Made by a program: the position numbers and the translations under genes. A stretch of DNA of 42,643 nucleotides from an uncultured Acetatifactor sp. (GTDB lineage: Bacteria > Bacillota > Clostridia > Lachnospirales > Lachnospiraceae), in contig CAKRRD010000024.1 in assembly GCA_934394815.1 (NCBI GenBank), positions 1-42,643 on the forward strand, written 5' to 3'. Positions 1-8,536 of this stretch are shown here, in pieces (within the stretch, counting starts at the first letter, position 1; every line of letters begins with the position of its first letter). Below the pieces are notes generated by a model, which had not been told where the DNA came from, ran no database searches, and worked only from the letters and a program-made list of their open reading frames with translations.

Positions 1-42
1 TTTGGCAGCCTGACTGTTTTCATTGATCAAAGCTATCTTCAT
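1..42 (-). CDS. RpiB/LacA/LacB-family sugar-phosphate isomerase, N-terminal fragment (runs off left edge)
   Basis: Only the first 14 codons are inside the window, reading MKIALINENSQAAK. An AAAAGGAG ribosome site sits a few bases upstream of the ATG. This N-terminus matches what I recall of RpiB/LacA/LacB-type isomerases found beside kduI and kduD in Clostridia. The gene is third in the order kduI-kduD-this gene. In streptococci an RpiB-type enzyme (DhuI) isomerises the unsaturated-uronate product, the same reaction as KduI, so a related role is possible. With 14 residues the family call rests mainly on recognition and context. Confidence 0.6.
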   Translation of the reverse strand, partial: MKIALINENSQAAK

Positions 43-70
43 GAGATACTCCTTTTCAAACGCCACAACA

Positions 71-100
71 GTCAGCCGCCGAAATTCTTCTGCGACTGAC
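71..100 (-). other. Intercistronic stem-loop between kduD and the RpiB-family gene
   Basis: On the minus strand GTCAGTCGC and GCGGCTGAC can pair over 9 bp with one G-U wobble and a 12-base loop. No T-run follows, so it is not a standard terminator. It could act in mRNA processing or stability within the kdu transcript, but that is inference. Confidence 0.35.
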
Positions 101-141
101 CTGATGTGAGTAATTTATTTTGTTTTCCTTTTGCGCCGGTT

Positions 142-945
142 CTATTCGGGCTGTTTACCGATGTAAGCAAGGATACCGCCATCAACATAAAGGATGTGTC
201 CGTTGACTGCATTGGATGCCTCAGAAGCAAGGAATACAGCGGGACCGGTCAGTTCTTCGGGCTTTAACCATCTGTTAGCAGGGGTCTTAGCGCAGATGAA
301 CTGGTCGAAAGGATGTCTGCTGCCATCGGGCTGGGTCTCACGAAGAGGAGCCGTCTGAGGAGTCTCGATGTAACCGGGTCCAAGGCCGTTACACTGAATG
401 TTGTACTGGCCGTACTCGGAGCAGATGTTCTTGGTCAGCATCTTTAAGCCGCCCTTAGCTGCTGCGTATGCAGATACGGTCTCACGACCCAGCTCGGACA
501 TCATGGAACAGATGTTGATGATCTTACCATGACCCTTCTTGATCATTGCAGGGATAACTGCTTTCGATACGATGAAAGGTGCATTCAGGTCTACGTCGAT
601 TACCTGACGGAACTGATCTGCGGTCATCTCGGTCATGGGGATTCTCTTGATGATACCTGCGTTGTTCACCAGGATATCGATGGTACCTACTTCCTTCTCG
701 ATCTGAGCTACCATAGCGTTAACCGCTTCTTCATTGGTAACGTCACATACATAGCCGTGAGCCTTGATGCCTTTCTCAGCATATGCAGCGATTCCCTTGT
801 CTACCAGTTCCTGCTTGATATCGTTGAAGCAGATGGTAGCACCGCACTCAGCGTATGCGGAAGCGATAGCGAAACCAATACCGTAAGATGCGCCGGTAAC
901 CAGTGCAACCTTACCTTCCAGTGAGAAATTAGTGAATTCAGACAT
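142..945 (-). CDS. kduD: 2-dehydro-3-deoxy-D-gluconate 5-dehydrogenase (KduD-type SDR)
   Basis: A 267-residue classical short-chain dehydrogenase. It has the TGASYGIG cofactor glycine motif (residues 17-24), NNAG (94-97) and a Ser148/Tyr160/Lys164 catalytic set in SAYAAAKGG. KduD-type enzymes reduce 2,5-diketo-3-deoxygluconate to KDG with NAD(P)H, after KduI, in breakdown of unsaturated uronates from pectin or glycosaminoglycans. Gluconate 5-dehydrogenases are close relatives. The position directly downstream of kduI favours KduD. The ATG is preceded by AAAGGAGAAAAGACA. kduI ends 57 bases upstream, so the two are probably co-transcribed from the promoter before kduI. The protein should be cytoplasmic; no signal peptide is visible. 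Confidence 0.9.
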   Translation of the reverse strand: MSEFTNFSLEGKVALVTGASYGIGFAIASAYAECGATICFNDIKQELVDKGIAAYAEKGIKAHGYVCDVTNEEAVNAMVAQIEKEVGTIDILVNNAGIIKRIPMTEMTADQFRQVIDVDLNAPFIVSKAVIPAMIKKGHGKIINICSMMSELGRETVSAYAAAKGGLKMLTKNICSEYGQYNIQCNGLGPGYIETPQTAPLRETQPDGSRHPFDQFICAKTPANRWLKPEELTGPAVFLASEASNAVNGHILYVDGGILAYIGKQPE

Positions 946-1002
946 TGTCTTTTCTCCTTTTCTTTATAAAAACTGTTATTTTAGTTACTGTTCCAAAGGA
1001 TC

Positions 1003-1863
1003 TTATTTCAGATCTCTGTTGTCAACGCCGTCCATGTCGTCGAAATCCTGATTCTCTCCGACCATACCCCAGATAAAGGTGTATGCTCTGGAACCGCATC
1101 CGGAATGGATGGACCAGCTGGGGGAGATCACTGCTTCTTCGTTACGCATTACGATGTGACGGGTCTCATCGGGCTCACCCATGTAGTGCATGACAAATGC
1201 GTCTTCCGGCATATCGAAATACAGATATACCTCCATACGTCTGTCATGGGTATGACAGGGCATGGTGTTCCATACGCTGCCGGGCTCTAACTTCGTCATA
1301 CCCATCTCCAGCTGACAGCTTTCCACCTGTCCGGGAAGGATATACTTGCAGATGACTCTGTGGTTGGCATCCTCCAGAGTACCCAGTTCTACTTTATTCT
1401 CATCCTTTACAATGACTACGCCCTCTTCGGGAGTACCTTCCGGCTTGATCAGCACGGTGGGATACGTCTTATGTGCGGGAGCGGAATTCAGATAAAATTT
1501 AGCAGGCTGCTTCTCATCTTCGCTGGCGAAAATGATCTCTTTGGAGCCCATTCCTATGTACATGGCTTCTTTGTAGCCTACCTTGTACACCTTGCCATCA
1601 ACGGTAATCATGCCTGCTCCGCCGATATTGATCACACCCAGTTCTCTTCTCTGGCAGAAATACTCTGCACGGAGTTCATCTCCGGCGGTCAGAGTGATGG
1701 GGCTTACAGGTACTGCTGCTCCTGTAATGATTCTGTCGATGTGGCTGTACACCAGCTTGATCTCGCCGGGTACGAACAGATTCTGGATCAGAAACTCTTC
1801 TCTCAGACGCTCTGTGGTATAATGCTTCACATCTCTTGGTGATACTGCTGTTCTAAGTTCCAC
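1003..1863 (-). CDS. kduI: 5-dehydro-4-deoxy-D-glucuronate isomerase (KduI)
   Basis: KduI converts 5-keto-4-deoxyuronate (DKI) to 2,5-diketo-3-deoxygluconate, which KduD then reduces. The family signature is clear: HYTTERLREEFL near the N-terminus, a cupin-type zinc site in MPCHTHDRRMEVYLYF, and a later His in SPSWSIHSG. The open frame extends upstream to a TTG at 1884, but that codon has no ribosome site. A GTG at 1863 has AGAGAGG six bases upstream and gives the usual N-terminus (VELRTAVSPRDVKHY), so I start there: 286 residues, close to the family's roughly 278. It is first gene of the operon, with a consensus-like promoter and a cre-like palindrome just upstream. Confidence 0.92.
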   Translation of the reverse strand: MELRTAVSPRDVKHYTTERLREEFLIQNLFVPGEIKLVYSHIDRIITGAAVPVSPITLTAGDELRAEYFCQRRELGVINIGGAGMITVDGKVYKVGYKEAMYIGMGSKEIIFASEDEKQPAKFYLNSAPAHKTYPTVLIKPEGTPEEGVVIVKDENKVELGTLEDANHRVICKYILPGQVESCQLEMGMTKLEPGSVWNTMPCHTHDRRMEVYLYFDMPEDAFVMHYMGEPDETRHIVMRNEEAVISPSWSIHSGCGSRAYTFIWGMVGENQDFDDMDGVDNRDLK

Positions 1864-1923
1864 CTTACGCCTCTCTTTCCTCAACAGACAGCCTGTGAGC
1901 CGTCATTGAATGATACCTTTTTA

Positions 1924-1937
1924 TGAAAGCACTTACA
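1924..1937. promoter_or_regulatory. cre-like operator (CcpA/LacI-family type) at the kdu promoter
   Basis: TGAAAGCACTTACA (plus strand) matches the cre consensus TGWAANCGNTNWCA at 13 of 14 positions. It abuts the -10 box of the kduI promoter and so covers the start of transcription, the usual place for CcpA repression. The match is seen directly; binding by CcpA, rather than another LacI-family protein, is inferred. Confidence 0.6.
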
Positions 1938-1966
1938 TTATAACATATCATTGTAACCATTTCCAA
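1937..1966 (-). promoter_or_regulatory. Sigma-A type promoter of the kduI-kduD operon
   Basis: On the minus strand: -35 TTGGAA, 18-bp spacer, -10 TATAAT preceded by TG one base upstream (extended -10). It lies about 75 bases before the kduI GTG. Strong match; not experimentally supported. Confidence 0.65.
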
Positions 1967-2012
1967 CACATTTTTACTAATTTTTATAAAATTTTTGAAA
2001 GGCTGTAAATGC

Positions 2013-2041
2013 TTTTCTCTTTTGTATGAGTTAAGTATACT
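2013..2041 (+). promoter_or_regulatory. Candidate promoter of the AraC-type regulator gene
   Basis: TTTTCT, 17-bp spacer, TATACT. It lies about 100 bases before the chosen ATG at 2140. The -10 box matches 5 of 6 bases and the -35 is weak, so activator help is possible. Confidence 0.4.
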
Positions 2042-2139
2042 AGAAAAGATTCTCAAAGTCTTTTCATATTTTAATCTAAACATTGCAAATTTTGAACTTT
2101 TGGTGTTTAATGAAAGAAAAAACGAAAAGGATGAAAGAA

Positions 2140-3036
2140 ATGGAAGAACTTACCTCCTGTAAAACAGCCATAGAAAACTGTAAAACCTCCGGGACCTTTG
2201 CCATTGCCCACTTATATAAAGAAGAAAAAGCCATGGATATGCACATCCATGACTGCTACGAGATCTACTATTCCATCTGCGGCGGCAAGCAGTTTCTCAT
2301 CGACAACTGCTTCTATACCATCGCTCCGGGAGATCTCTTTATCATTAACCAGTACGAAAGCCACAAGCTGACCCAGATCGACAATTCCGTCCATGAGCGG
2401 ATCGTCCTGTCGGTGGCACCGGATTTCATGAAGCAGATCTCCACAAAAGAGACAGATCTGAGTTTTTGCTTCACCCACCGCACTGCACCCTTTTCCCATA
2501 AGCTTTCCCTCAACAAGGAACAACAGAAGCGTTTCCTCTACTATATCAGCAAGATCACCTCAGCGGAGGGCTTTGCCCACGACATCACGGAATACGCCGC
2601 CTTCATGGAACTGATGGTCATGCTCAACACCCTGTTCATCCGCAGAGCAGAGCAGACCGCCACCGGAAAAGCCCCTGCTGACAACGCCGCCGATTATAAG
2701 GACAGCAGCTTCCGCTACAACCATCAGGTGGACGACATCCTGGCTTACATCAACCAGAACATCTCCCAGCCCATCACGGTGGAGCAGCTGGCCGGACAGT
2801 TTTACTTAAGCGGATCCTACATCTGCCGGATCTTCAAATCCGCCACCGGCACTACCATCAACAAATACATCACCGCCCGCCGCATCAGTATCGCCAAAGC
2901 CGTATTGAACGAAAACGGTAATGTCATGGATGCTTTCGAACGCAGTGGTTTCACAGACTACAGTAATTTTTTCAAAGCCTTCACCAAGGCCGTAGGCGTC
3001 TCCCCGAAAAAATACGCAAGCCTGAGTGTCAGTTAA
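2140..3036 (+). CDS. AraC-family transcriptional regulator, divergent from the kdu operon
   Basis: A 298-residue regulator. The N-terminal half is cupin-like (MHIHDCYEIYYSICGG, then FYTIAPGDLFIIN), the usual sugar-sensing domain. The C-terminal ~95 residues hold the two helix-turn-helix units of the AraC family (ITVEQLAGQFYLSGSYICRIF, and MDAFERSGFTDYSNFFKAF ending in VGVSPKKY). The frame is open from a TTG at 2083 and has ATGs at 2110, 2131 and 2140. Only 2140 has a well-spaced ribosome site (AAAAGGA, 8 bases), so I use it. It is divergent from kduI across about 280 bases, so it probably controls uronate catabolism. Ligand and direction of control are unknown. Confidence 0.88.
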   Translation: MEELTSCKTAIENCKTSGTFAIAHLYKEEKAMDMHIHDCYEIYYSICGGKQFLIDNCFYTIAPGDLFIINQYESHKLTQIDNSVHERIVLSVAPDFMKQISTKETDLSFCFTHRTAPFSHKLSLNKEQQKRFLYYISKITSAEGFAHDITEYAAFMELMVMLNTLFIRRAEQTATGKAPADNAADYKDSSFRYNHQVDDILAYINQNISQPITVEQLAGQFYLSGSYICRIFKSATGTTINKYITARRISIAKAVLNENGNVMDAFERSGFTDYSNFFKAFTKAVGVSPKKYASLSVS

Positions 3037-3061
3037 TCAGCTGACTCTCAGGCTCTTCTTT
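3021..3061 (+). terminator. Rho-independent terminator after the AraC regulator
   Basis: CCTGAGTGTCAG and CTGACTCTCAGG form a 12-bp stem with one mismatch and an 8-base loop containing the stop codon, followed by CTCTTCTTTTTCTT. The T-rich tract is on the plus strand. It may slow the convergent yitT transcript too, but that strand has no adjacent T-run. Confidence 0.7.
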
Positions 3062-3073
3062 TTCTTATCTTTG

Positions 3074-3937
3074 CTAATCGTTCGGTCTCTGGTAGAACCG
3101 GCCCGCAAGATTCTCCGTGCGGATCATGTTGACAAAAGCCTCCGGATCGGTCTCCCGCACCGTGTTCACGACCTTATTCACTTCATCCCGCCCTACCACG
3201 GAATACAGTACATCACATTCCTGCTTGGAATAACAGCCTTCTCCCTTGATCAGAGTGGCATCATGGTGCGTGATCTCCGCAATAGCTTCGTAGACATCCT
3301 CCGGCCGTTTCGTCACGATGATCAGTGTCTGCTTCTGGTAGCGCTTGTACAGCACATGGAGTACCTGCGTGGAGGTATACTGAAAAATAATGGAATACAG
3401 CGCCTTGTCCCAGCCAAACAGTGCTCCGGCGATTCCAAGAATCACCACATTTCCCGCAAAAATATAATTCCAGGAATCAATGCCGTACTTTTCCGACAGG
3501 AAGATCGCGATAAAATCCGTACCGCCGCTGGTGGCATTGGCGAACAGACACAGGCTGATGGCCAGTGCATTGATCAGTCCACCGAAGATAGCAATCAGCA
3601 GAATATCCTCCGTTACCGGCCAGGCGGGCACCATATCCGTCAAAATACCGCTCACCACAATCATCAGACAGGAATAACCGGTGAACTTTTTTCCGATGAA
3701 TTTGAAGCTGATGACCACCGGAACCGCATTTAAGATAAAGTTGATCACCGAAAAAGGAGGCTCCCAGTGCCACAACAGCACGCTGATCTCCTGGATCAGT
3801 CGGGTCAGACCGTTGAATCCACCGGGGATCAATCCCCCGGCCCGGACAAAGCTTTTCAAATTGACTGCCATGATAAAGGATCCCGCCAGGATCAGGCAGG
3901 TACGCCGTAGGGTATCACATATACTCTTCTTCGTCAT
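3074..3937 (-). CDS. YitT-family membrane protein (DUF161 + DUF2179)
   Basis: A 287-residue protein with about five or six hydrophobic segments in the first two thirds (for example LILAGSFIMAVNLKSFV near the N-terminus) and a cytoplasmic C-terminal domain of DUF2179 type (DVLYSVVGRDEVNKVV, AFVNMIRTENLAGRF). The family is widespread in Firmicutes. Its transported substrate is not established. The start is the ATG at 3937: GGAAGGAG lies 7 bases upstream and the ATG overlaps the yfhO stop as ATGA, implying translational coupling. An upstream reading of 20 more residues lacks a ribosome site. It is last gene of the ltaS-yfhO-yitT operon. Confidence 0.85.
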   Translation of the reverse strand: MTKKSICDTLRRTCLILAGSFIMAVNLKSFVRAGGLIPGGFNGLTRLIQEISVLLWHWEPPFSVINFILNAVPVVISFKFIGKKFTGYSCLMIVVSGILTDMVPAWPVTEDILLIAIFGGLINALAISLCLFANATSGGTDFIAIFLSEKYGIDSWNYIFAGNVVILGIAGALFGWDKALYSIIFQYTSTQVLHVLYKRYQKQTLIIVTKRPEDVYEAIAEITHHDATLIKGEGCYSKQECDVLYSVVGRDEVNKVVNTVRETDPEAFVNMIRTENLAGRFYQRPND

Positions 3938-6531
3938 AACTTGCTCCTTCCTGCCTCTTCCCGGCGGTCTTTCCTCTTTCCGCCGCGTCTCTGCCACAGC
4001 ATGCAGCCCACAAGGATCAGCACACTTCCCGCACTTACCGGCACGCCGATATTCCAGCCATCCGGCACATAATTCATCTGAATCGTATGCTCCCCGGCTT
4101 CCAGATCAAAGGCCATCAGGGCATTGCCGAAAGTCTCCGGCTCTGTCTTTTCCCCGTCAATCCACACCGTCCAGCCCTTCTCATAAGGCACGGACAGAAT
4201 CAGCCTTCCCGCCTCCCTCAGATTCAGGGTTCCGGAAATATGAGTGCTGTCCATCTGCAGATTTTCCAGATGTTCCCGGGACAGGATCTCCACCGCCTGT
4301 GCCAATACTTCCTCGTTCAGCACATAAGCCTCCGCGGATACCTTCGGGGTATCGTCCGCGTCATCCCCGTTGGTCAGGGTGACTCTTTCCCCCTTTTGCA
4401 GATAGCCCAGGTACAGGATGGATCCGTCCTTTAAGTCACTGTAGTCCTGCATCTCCAGCGGGCCGCCCAGCACCTCGGCCTTTTTCGTCCCCGTAGCGTT
4501 GATCCTTGCATAATAATAGCCTGCCCGGTCAGCGGTAATACATACATTATCCCCGGATGCCTCGCTGGTCACATGATTAAGCAGCTCATCCGTGATTCCC
4601 AGATCTTCCACCAGCTGGTTCTGCACTCTCACCCCGGTACCGATCTCGTCCGGGATATCCCATCCCGTGGGAGCCACATAGCCGAAAGGCAGCGTATATC
4701 TGCAGTGGTATAAATAAATCTCCCCGCTGTCTGCCACTGTTTCATACAGGCCGTTGGCGTACTTGTCCGACTCGCCGAACATGTAATCCACATTCAGAAG
4801 CGCTGCCACGAAAGCTGTCGCTCCGTCGTAACCGTAATAGACCTTGCTGTGGCGCATGCCTAGGGTTTTATACAGATCCATGACATCGGAATTCATGGTG
4901 GAGGAAAATACCGAAGCCGTGGGATATCCTGTCAGAGTGCCGTCATTTTTCGTCTTGCGGGTAAACTTCTCCACACGGAAGAAATTCTCCCCCTCCTGTT
5001 CCTGCGCCAGGGCATACAACGCCTTGTAATCCTCCTGGTCTCCCAGATAAGCAGTGCGTCCCGTAGTACCCAGACTGGTATTAAAGGTGTTGATACTCAG
5101 TTCCGCCACCACGCAGGCCAGCACCAGAATCCCCAGCACCTGTCTCGTCAGTTCCTCCTTTCTCGTCCGGTACAGATACAGGATCACGGCATACATCGTA
5201 ACAAACACAAGCGTCAATACCTCAATGCCGGTATCAAAGTCTTCGCTCCCCACAAATTTCTCACAAGCCAACAGAAATACCACCGCCGCCAGATACCCGT
5301 ACAGGATCTGTCTGGGTGACGTACCCTCCACATTCCGGAAAGCATCATAGCACATTACCAGTATCAGAAAGATATACAGAAAGGATTGTCTCGCCGGCAG
5401 GGAATCCGGATAATTCAGACCATGCCACAGGAAATCCAGAACATTGGTTGCAAAACTCAACAACAGAAATCCCGCCAGTGCCAGATTGCAGAACCGTTTT
5501 CTCACCGATATTTTTTCATTCAGCGCATACATGGGCACCAGTAGAAAGACCGCCACCCCACAGTAAATATTCGGCCAGTGCTCCAGCCCTCTCTCCGTGG
5601 TCACGCACATGCAGTGTCTCGCCAGCATATCGAAAACAGAAAAATAGGACTCCAACGTACCGGGAAAATCCGAGCTGCCAAAATCCGTCCGCAGGATAGC
5701 GCAGACCTCCGGGATCAACAACACCGCTGCCAGGCCTCCAGCCAGCAGGGAGGCAAATGCAAATCTCCCGATCCTGCCGAATACGATCCGTGCCTTCCGG
5801 CTCTTCCCTTCCGTCATGGTATGGTATTCCGTGATGAGCAGCATGCCGAAATACAACACCAGGAAGATGCAGATCATAATAGAGATATAATAATTAGTCA
5901 GAATGCAAAGTCCCAGCGTCACCGTATACAGGATCCATCTGCCCTCTCTCACCAACCGCTCCGCTCCCAGCAGAATCAACGGTAACAGGATCAGGCAGTC
6001 CAGCCACATCACATTCCAGTTGTAGGCTGCCAGATAACCGGACAGAGCATAACAGGTGGAAAACAGAACCACTGCCGGATCCGCTTTATCGAAAGCTTTC
6101 CGCAGATAAATGCTGAAGGTCAGCCCCATAAGTCCAATCCGCAGAATCACCAGATAACTCATGAATTCCATGATCAGGCTTTCCGGCAGCAGAAATACCA
6201 GCCAGTTAAAAGGGCTCGCCAGATAATAGACATACAGAGCCAGAAAGTTTGATCCGATGCCTGCATTATAAGAATAGAACAGCCCCTCTCCCGCTTTGAT
6301 CTTATGTACAAATTCACTTAAAAAAGGCATATACTGATGGTACATGTCGGAGAACAAAAAACTCCGGTCACCAAAAGGATATATGCCTCGTATGATAAAA
6401 AGGACCAGCATGACAAGTGCAGGCGCAGCAAACGCAAACACAGAAATTCCTCTCTGTATTTTGCGCTCTGCACTTATTGCTGTCGTCTTATTACCCTTCA
6501 TTTTCATCTTCATATTTTCAATAACCCGCAA
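3934..6531 (-). CDS. yfhO: YfhO-family polytopic membrane protein
   Basis: An 865-residue protein with a dozen or more membrane segments, then a large extracytoplasmic region and a final C-terminal membrane helix (VSAGSVLILVGCML). The N-terminal block with DRSFLFSDMYHQYMPF and the C-terminal block YEKGWTVWIDGEK are typical of YfhO. Family members resemble GT-C glycosyltransferases, and Bacillus YfhO is linked to glycosylation of lipoteichoic acid. Here it sits directly downstream of an LtaS-like gene (12-base gap), supporting a polyglycerolphosphate decoration role. The start is uncertain: a TTG at 6531 or ATGs at 6513, 6507 or 6501, none with a strong ribosome site, so coupling to upstream translation is likely. 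Confidence 0.85.
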   Translation of the reverse strand: MRVIENMKMKMKGNKTTAISAERKIQRGISVFAFAAPALVMLVLFIIRGIYPFGDRSFLFSDMYHQYMPFLSEFVHKIKAGEGLFYSYNAGIGSNFLALYVYYLASPFNWLVFLLPESLIMEFMSYLVILRIGLMGLTFSIYLRKAFDKADPAVVLFSTCYALSGYLAAYNWNVMWLDCLILLPLILLGAERLVREGRWILYTVTLGLCILTNYYISIMICIFLVLYFGMLLITEYHTMTEGKSRKARIVFGRIGRFAFASLLAGGLAAVLLIPEVCAILRTDFGSSDFPGTLESYFSVFDMLARHCMCVTTERGLEHWPNIYCGVAVFLLVPMYALNEKISVRKRFCNLALAGFLLLSFATNVLDFLWHGLNYPDSLPARQSFLYIFLILVMCYDAFRNVEGTSPRQILYGYLAAVVFLLACEKFVGSEDFDTGIEVLTLVFVTMYAVILYLYRTRKEELTRQVLGILVLACVVAELSINTFNTSLGTTGRTAYLGDQEDYKALYALAQEQEGENFFRVEKFTRKTKNDGTLTGYPTASVFSSTMNSDVMDLYKTLGMRHSKVYYGYDGATAFVAALLNVDYMFGESDKYANGLYETVADSGEIYLYHCRYTLPFGYVAPTGWDIPDEIGTGVRVQNQLVEDLGITDELLNHVTSEASGDNVCITADRAGYYYARINATGTKKAEVLGGPLEMQDYSDLKDGSILYLGYLQKGERVTLTNGDDADDTPKVSAEAYVLNEEVLAQAVEILSREHLENLQMDSTHISGTLNLREAGRLILSVPYEKGWTVWIDGEKTEPETFGNALMAFDLEAGEHTIQMNYVPDGWNIGVPVSAGSVLILVGCMLWQRRGGKRKDRREEAGRSKL

Positions 6532-6543
6532 ATCAATCTCTTT

Positions 6544-8406
6544 TTACCTTCCATAATCAAACAGCAGATAATATTCCAGACTCCGGTAATCGTTCAGTGC
6601 TTCCCCACATTCCTTCACCGTTGTAAGTGTGCCGTCCGCTTCTCTCACACCGGCGGCGCTGATCACCGGGTATTTCTCCCGCACTTCGGTCAGACTGCTC
6701 TGCAAAGCCGGCAACGGCAGATCACAGTTCTCCAGCACATCCATGGCCAGATAATTGGCACTGGTCTCTCCGTCCGTCTGCTCTTCCATGTCGAAGTTGC
6801 TCCAGATCACATAAGGTACTTTGTATTTTAACAGATTTTCCTCGTCTGTCAAAGTCTCCGGATCCACTTTATTATTTCTTAAGATCGGGTTGCTCACATA
6901 GGTCGTCGGCTGATGGTCACCGAAAAATACGATCATGGTGTCCTCTTCGGCCTGGGAGAAATAATCGATCAGTCCCTGCAGGGCGGAATCCGTCTGTTTT
7001 ACCAGGGACAGATACATGGACAATGCCTTGGAATCAATACCCTCCACCGTGATGTCCGGGGTAAAATTGTGGAACTCCTCCTCATAACCGCTGTGGTTCT
7101 GCATGGTTACGTTGAAAACAAACAGAGGCTCTCCCTCTTCCTTGTTCTCGTACAGTTCAATGATCTTGGCAAAGCTGCTCTCATCGGAAATATAGTTCCG
7201 GATTCTCTTCGGATTCCTGAAATCATCCTGTGACAGGAACTCGTCAAATCCAAGCAGCGGATAGACTCTGTCTCTGTCCCAGCCGCTGGCGTAATACGGA
7301 TGGATCGCCACCGTATGATAGTCCAGTTCCTTCAAATAGGAAGCCAGAGAAGGCATCTCCTTCTGTACATACTGCTGATAAGCCACGCTGCCCTGCGGCA
7401 GAAATCCTATGGTGCTGCCCGTAAGGAATTCGAACTCCGTATTGGCAGTATTCCCGCCCAGCACGGAAACATTCAGATAACCGGTTCTGGTATTCTCTGC
7501 CCCCTGTTGTAAGCTGTGAATAAAAGGCATATAGTCCTCGTTGGTGGTAAACTCACCCCGGACTGCCAGATCCGAAAATGCCTCATCCATAATAACAATG
7601 ATATTCGGCCGCCTTACACTCTCCGGATCTTCCACTGCCGCTGTAAGCCCTGTGGAATCTTTTCCCGCCTGTTCATAATTGCTGCCGGTTCCGTCCGTCG
7701 AGTATCCCACAGGCTTCTCCACATCCAGATATTCCAGTTCCATCAGAAATGCCACGATATTGCCGTCTCTCTTATTCATGACGGTAGGCGTGAACAGTTT
7801 GTCATACAATCCGAAATTCTGCACAAAGTTCTCACTCTGTACCAAGCCGGTATAGCCGTAGATCAGGACAATACTTAACAAAATCAGTGCCGCCCTTCTG
7901 GCCACTCTTGCCGGAGCCTTCATATGAAAACGGCTCTCAATCATCAGCAACGCCAGGAATCCCACAATAACCAATATGGCACCGACAGACAATTCATAAC
8001 TGAAATTTCCCGCCACACTGGCTGCCGTACCGATGGAATAAATGTCCCAAGGCATGATCGGTGCGGAACGGAAATTCAGCACATAATAATTGGCCAGCCC
8101 CGCCACCATGAAAAAGGCCGTCTGCAGCATCAGTGCCGCACGGACATATTTTACGATGCCGAACAGCAATAATGCGGTCAGTACATAGAAGGCCATATTT
8201 AACAGCTGGGTCTTGAAATGCATGGTCGTAAAGGGATTGTGGGTGTACATTTCAAATAAGTAAAAAGTAACTAACGGACAGGTCACCAATGCGATACAGG
8301 AAGGAAGCTTCTCTCTGGTGATTCCTGTTTTCCGGACGGAGTGACGCAAAAAGCCTGTAATGGCAGCTGCGACGCTTCGTATTGATTTTTTCTGTAAATA
8401 ATCCAT
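6544..8406 (-). CDS. LtaS-like phosphoglycerol transferase / sulfatase-fold membrane enzyme
   Basis: A 620-residue protein: about five membrane segments in residues 35-190, then an extracellular alkaline-phosphatase/sulfatase-fold domain. Visible catalytic features are a metal-site Glu in IIVIMDEAF (269-277), a likely Thr nucleophile in GGNTANTEF (Thr320), HSG (438-440) and GDHQP (496-500). This matches lipoteichoic acid synthases, which polymerise glycerol phosphate from phosphatidylglycerol on the outer membrane face. Related enzymes act as primases or on other glycans, so the exact product is open. GAGGAG lies 9 bases before the ATG. It is first gene of a three-gene operon with yfhO and a yitT-family gene, and has its own promoter. 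Confidence 0.87.
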   Translation of the reverse strand: MDYLQKKSIRSVAAAITGFLRHSVRKTGITREKLPSCIALVTCPLVTFYLFEMYTHNPFTTMHFKTQLLNMAFYVLTALLLFGIVKYVRAALMLQTAFFMVAGLANYYVLNFRSAPIMPWDIYSIGTAASVAGNFSYELSVGAILVIVGFLALLMIESRFHMKAPARVARRAALILLSIVLIYGYTGLVQSENFVQNFGLYDKLFTPTVMNKRDGNIVAFLMELEYLDVEKPVGYSTDGTGSNYEQAGKDSTGLTAAVEDPESVRRPNIIVIMDEAFSDLAVRGEFTTNEDYMPFIHSLQQGAENTRTGYLNVSVLGGNTANTEFEFLTGSTIGFLPQGSVAYQQYVQKEMPSLASYLKELDYHTVAIHPYYASGWDRDRVYPLLGFDEFLSQDDFRNPKRIRNYISDESSFAKIIELYENKEEGEPLFVFNVTMQNHSGYEEEFHNFTPDITVEGIDSKALSMYLSLVKQTDSALQGLIDYFSQAEEDTMIVFFGDHQPTTYVSNPILRNNKVDPETLTDEENLLKYKVPYVIWSNFDMEEQTDGETSANYLAMDVLENCDLPLPALQSSLTEVREKYPVISAAGVREADGTLTTVKECGEALNDYRSLEYYLLFDYGR

Positions 8407-8434
8407 TGCTTAACACTCCTCTTATACTTAAGAG

Positions 8435-8463
8435 ATTTTATCGCAATGACAGAAAAATAACAA
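8435..8463 (-). promoter_or_regulatory. Sigma-A type promoter of the ltaS-yfhO-yitT operon
   Basis: On the minus strand TTGTTA, 17-bp spacer, TAAAAT, about 30 bases before the LtaS-like ATG. I see no clear terminator between the upstream atpC stop and this promoter, so read-through from the ATP synthase operon is possible. Confidence 0.55.
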
Positions 8464-8536
8464 TTTCCGAATTGCACACATTTACTAACATTACAGGCTT
8501 AATTTTGTTACTTTTTACAAATGTTTTACATTAGAA

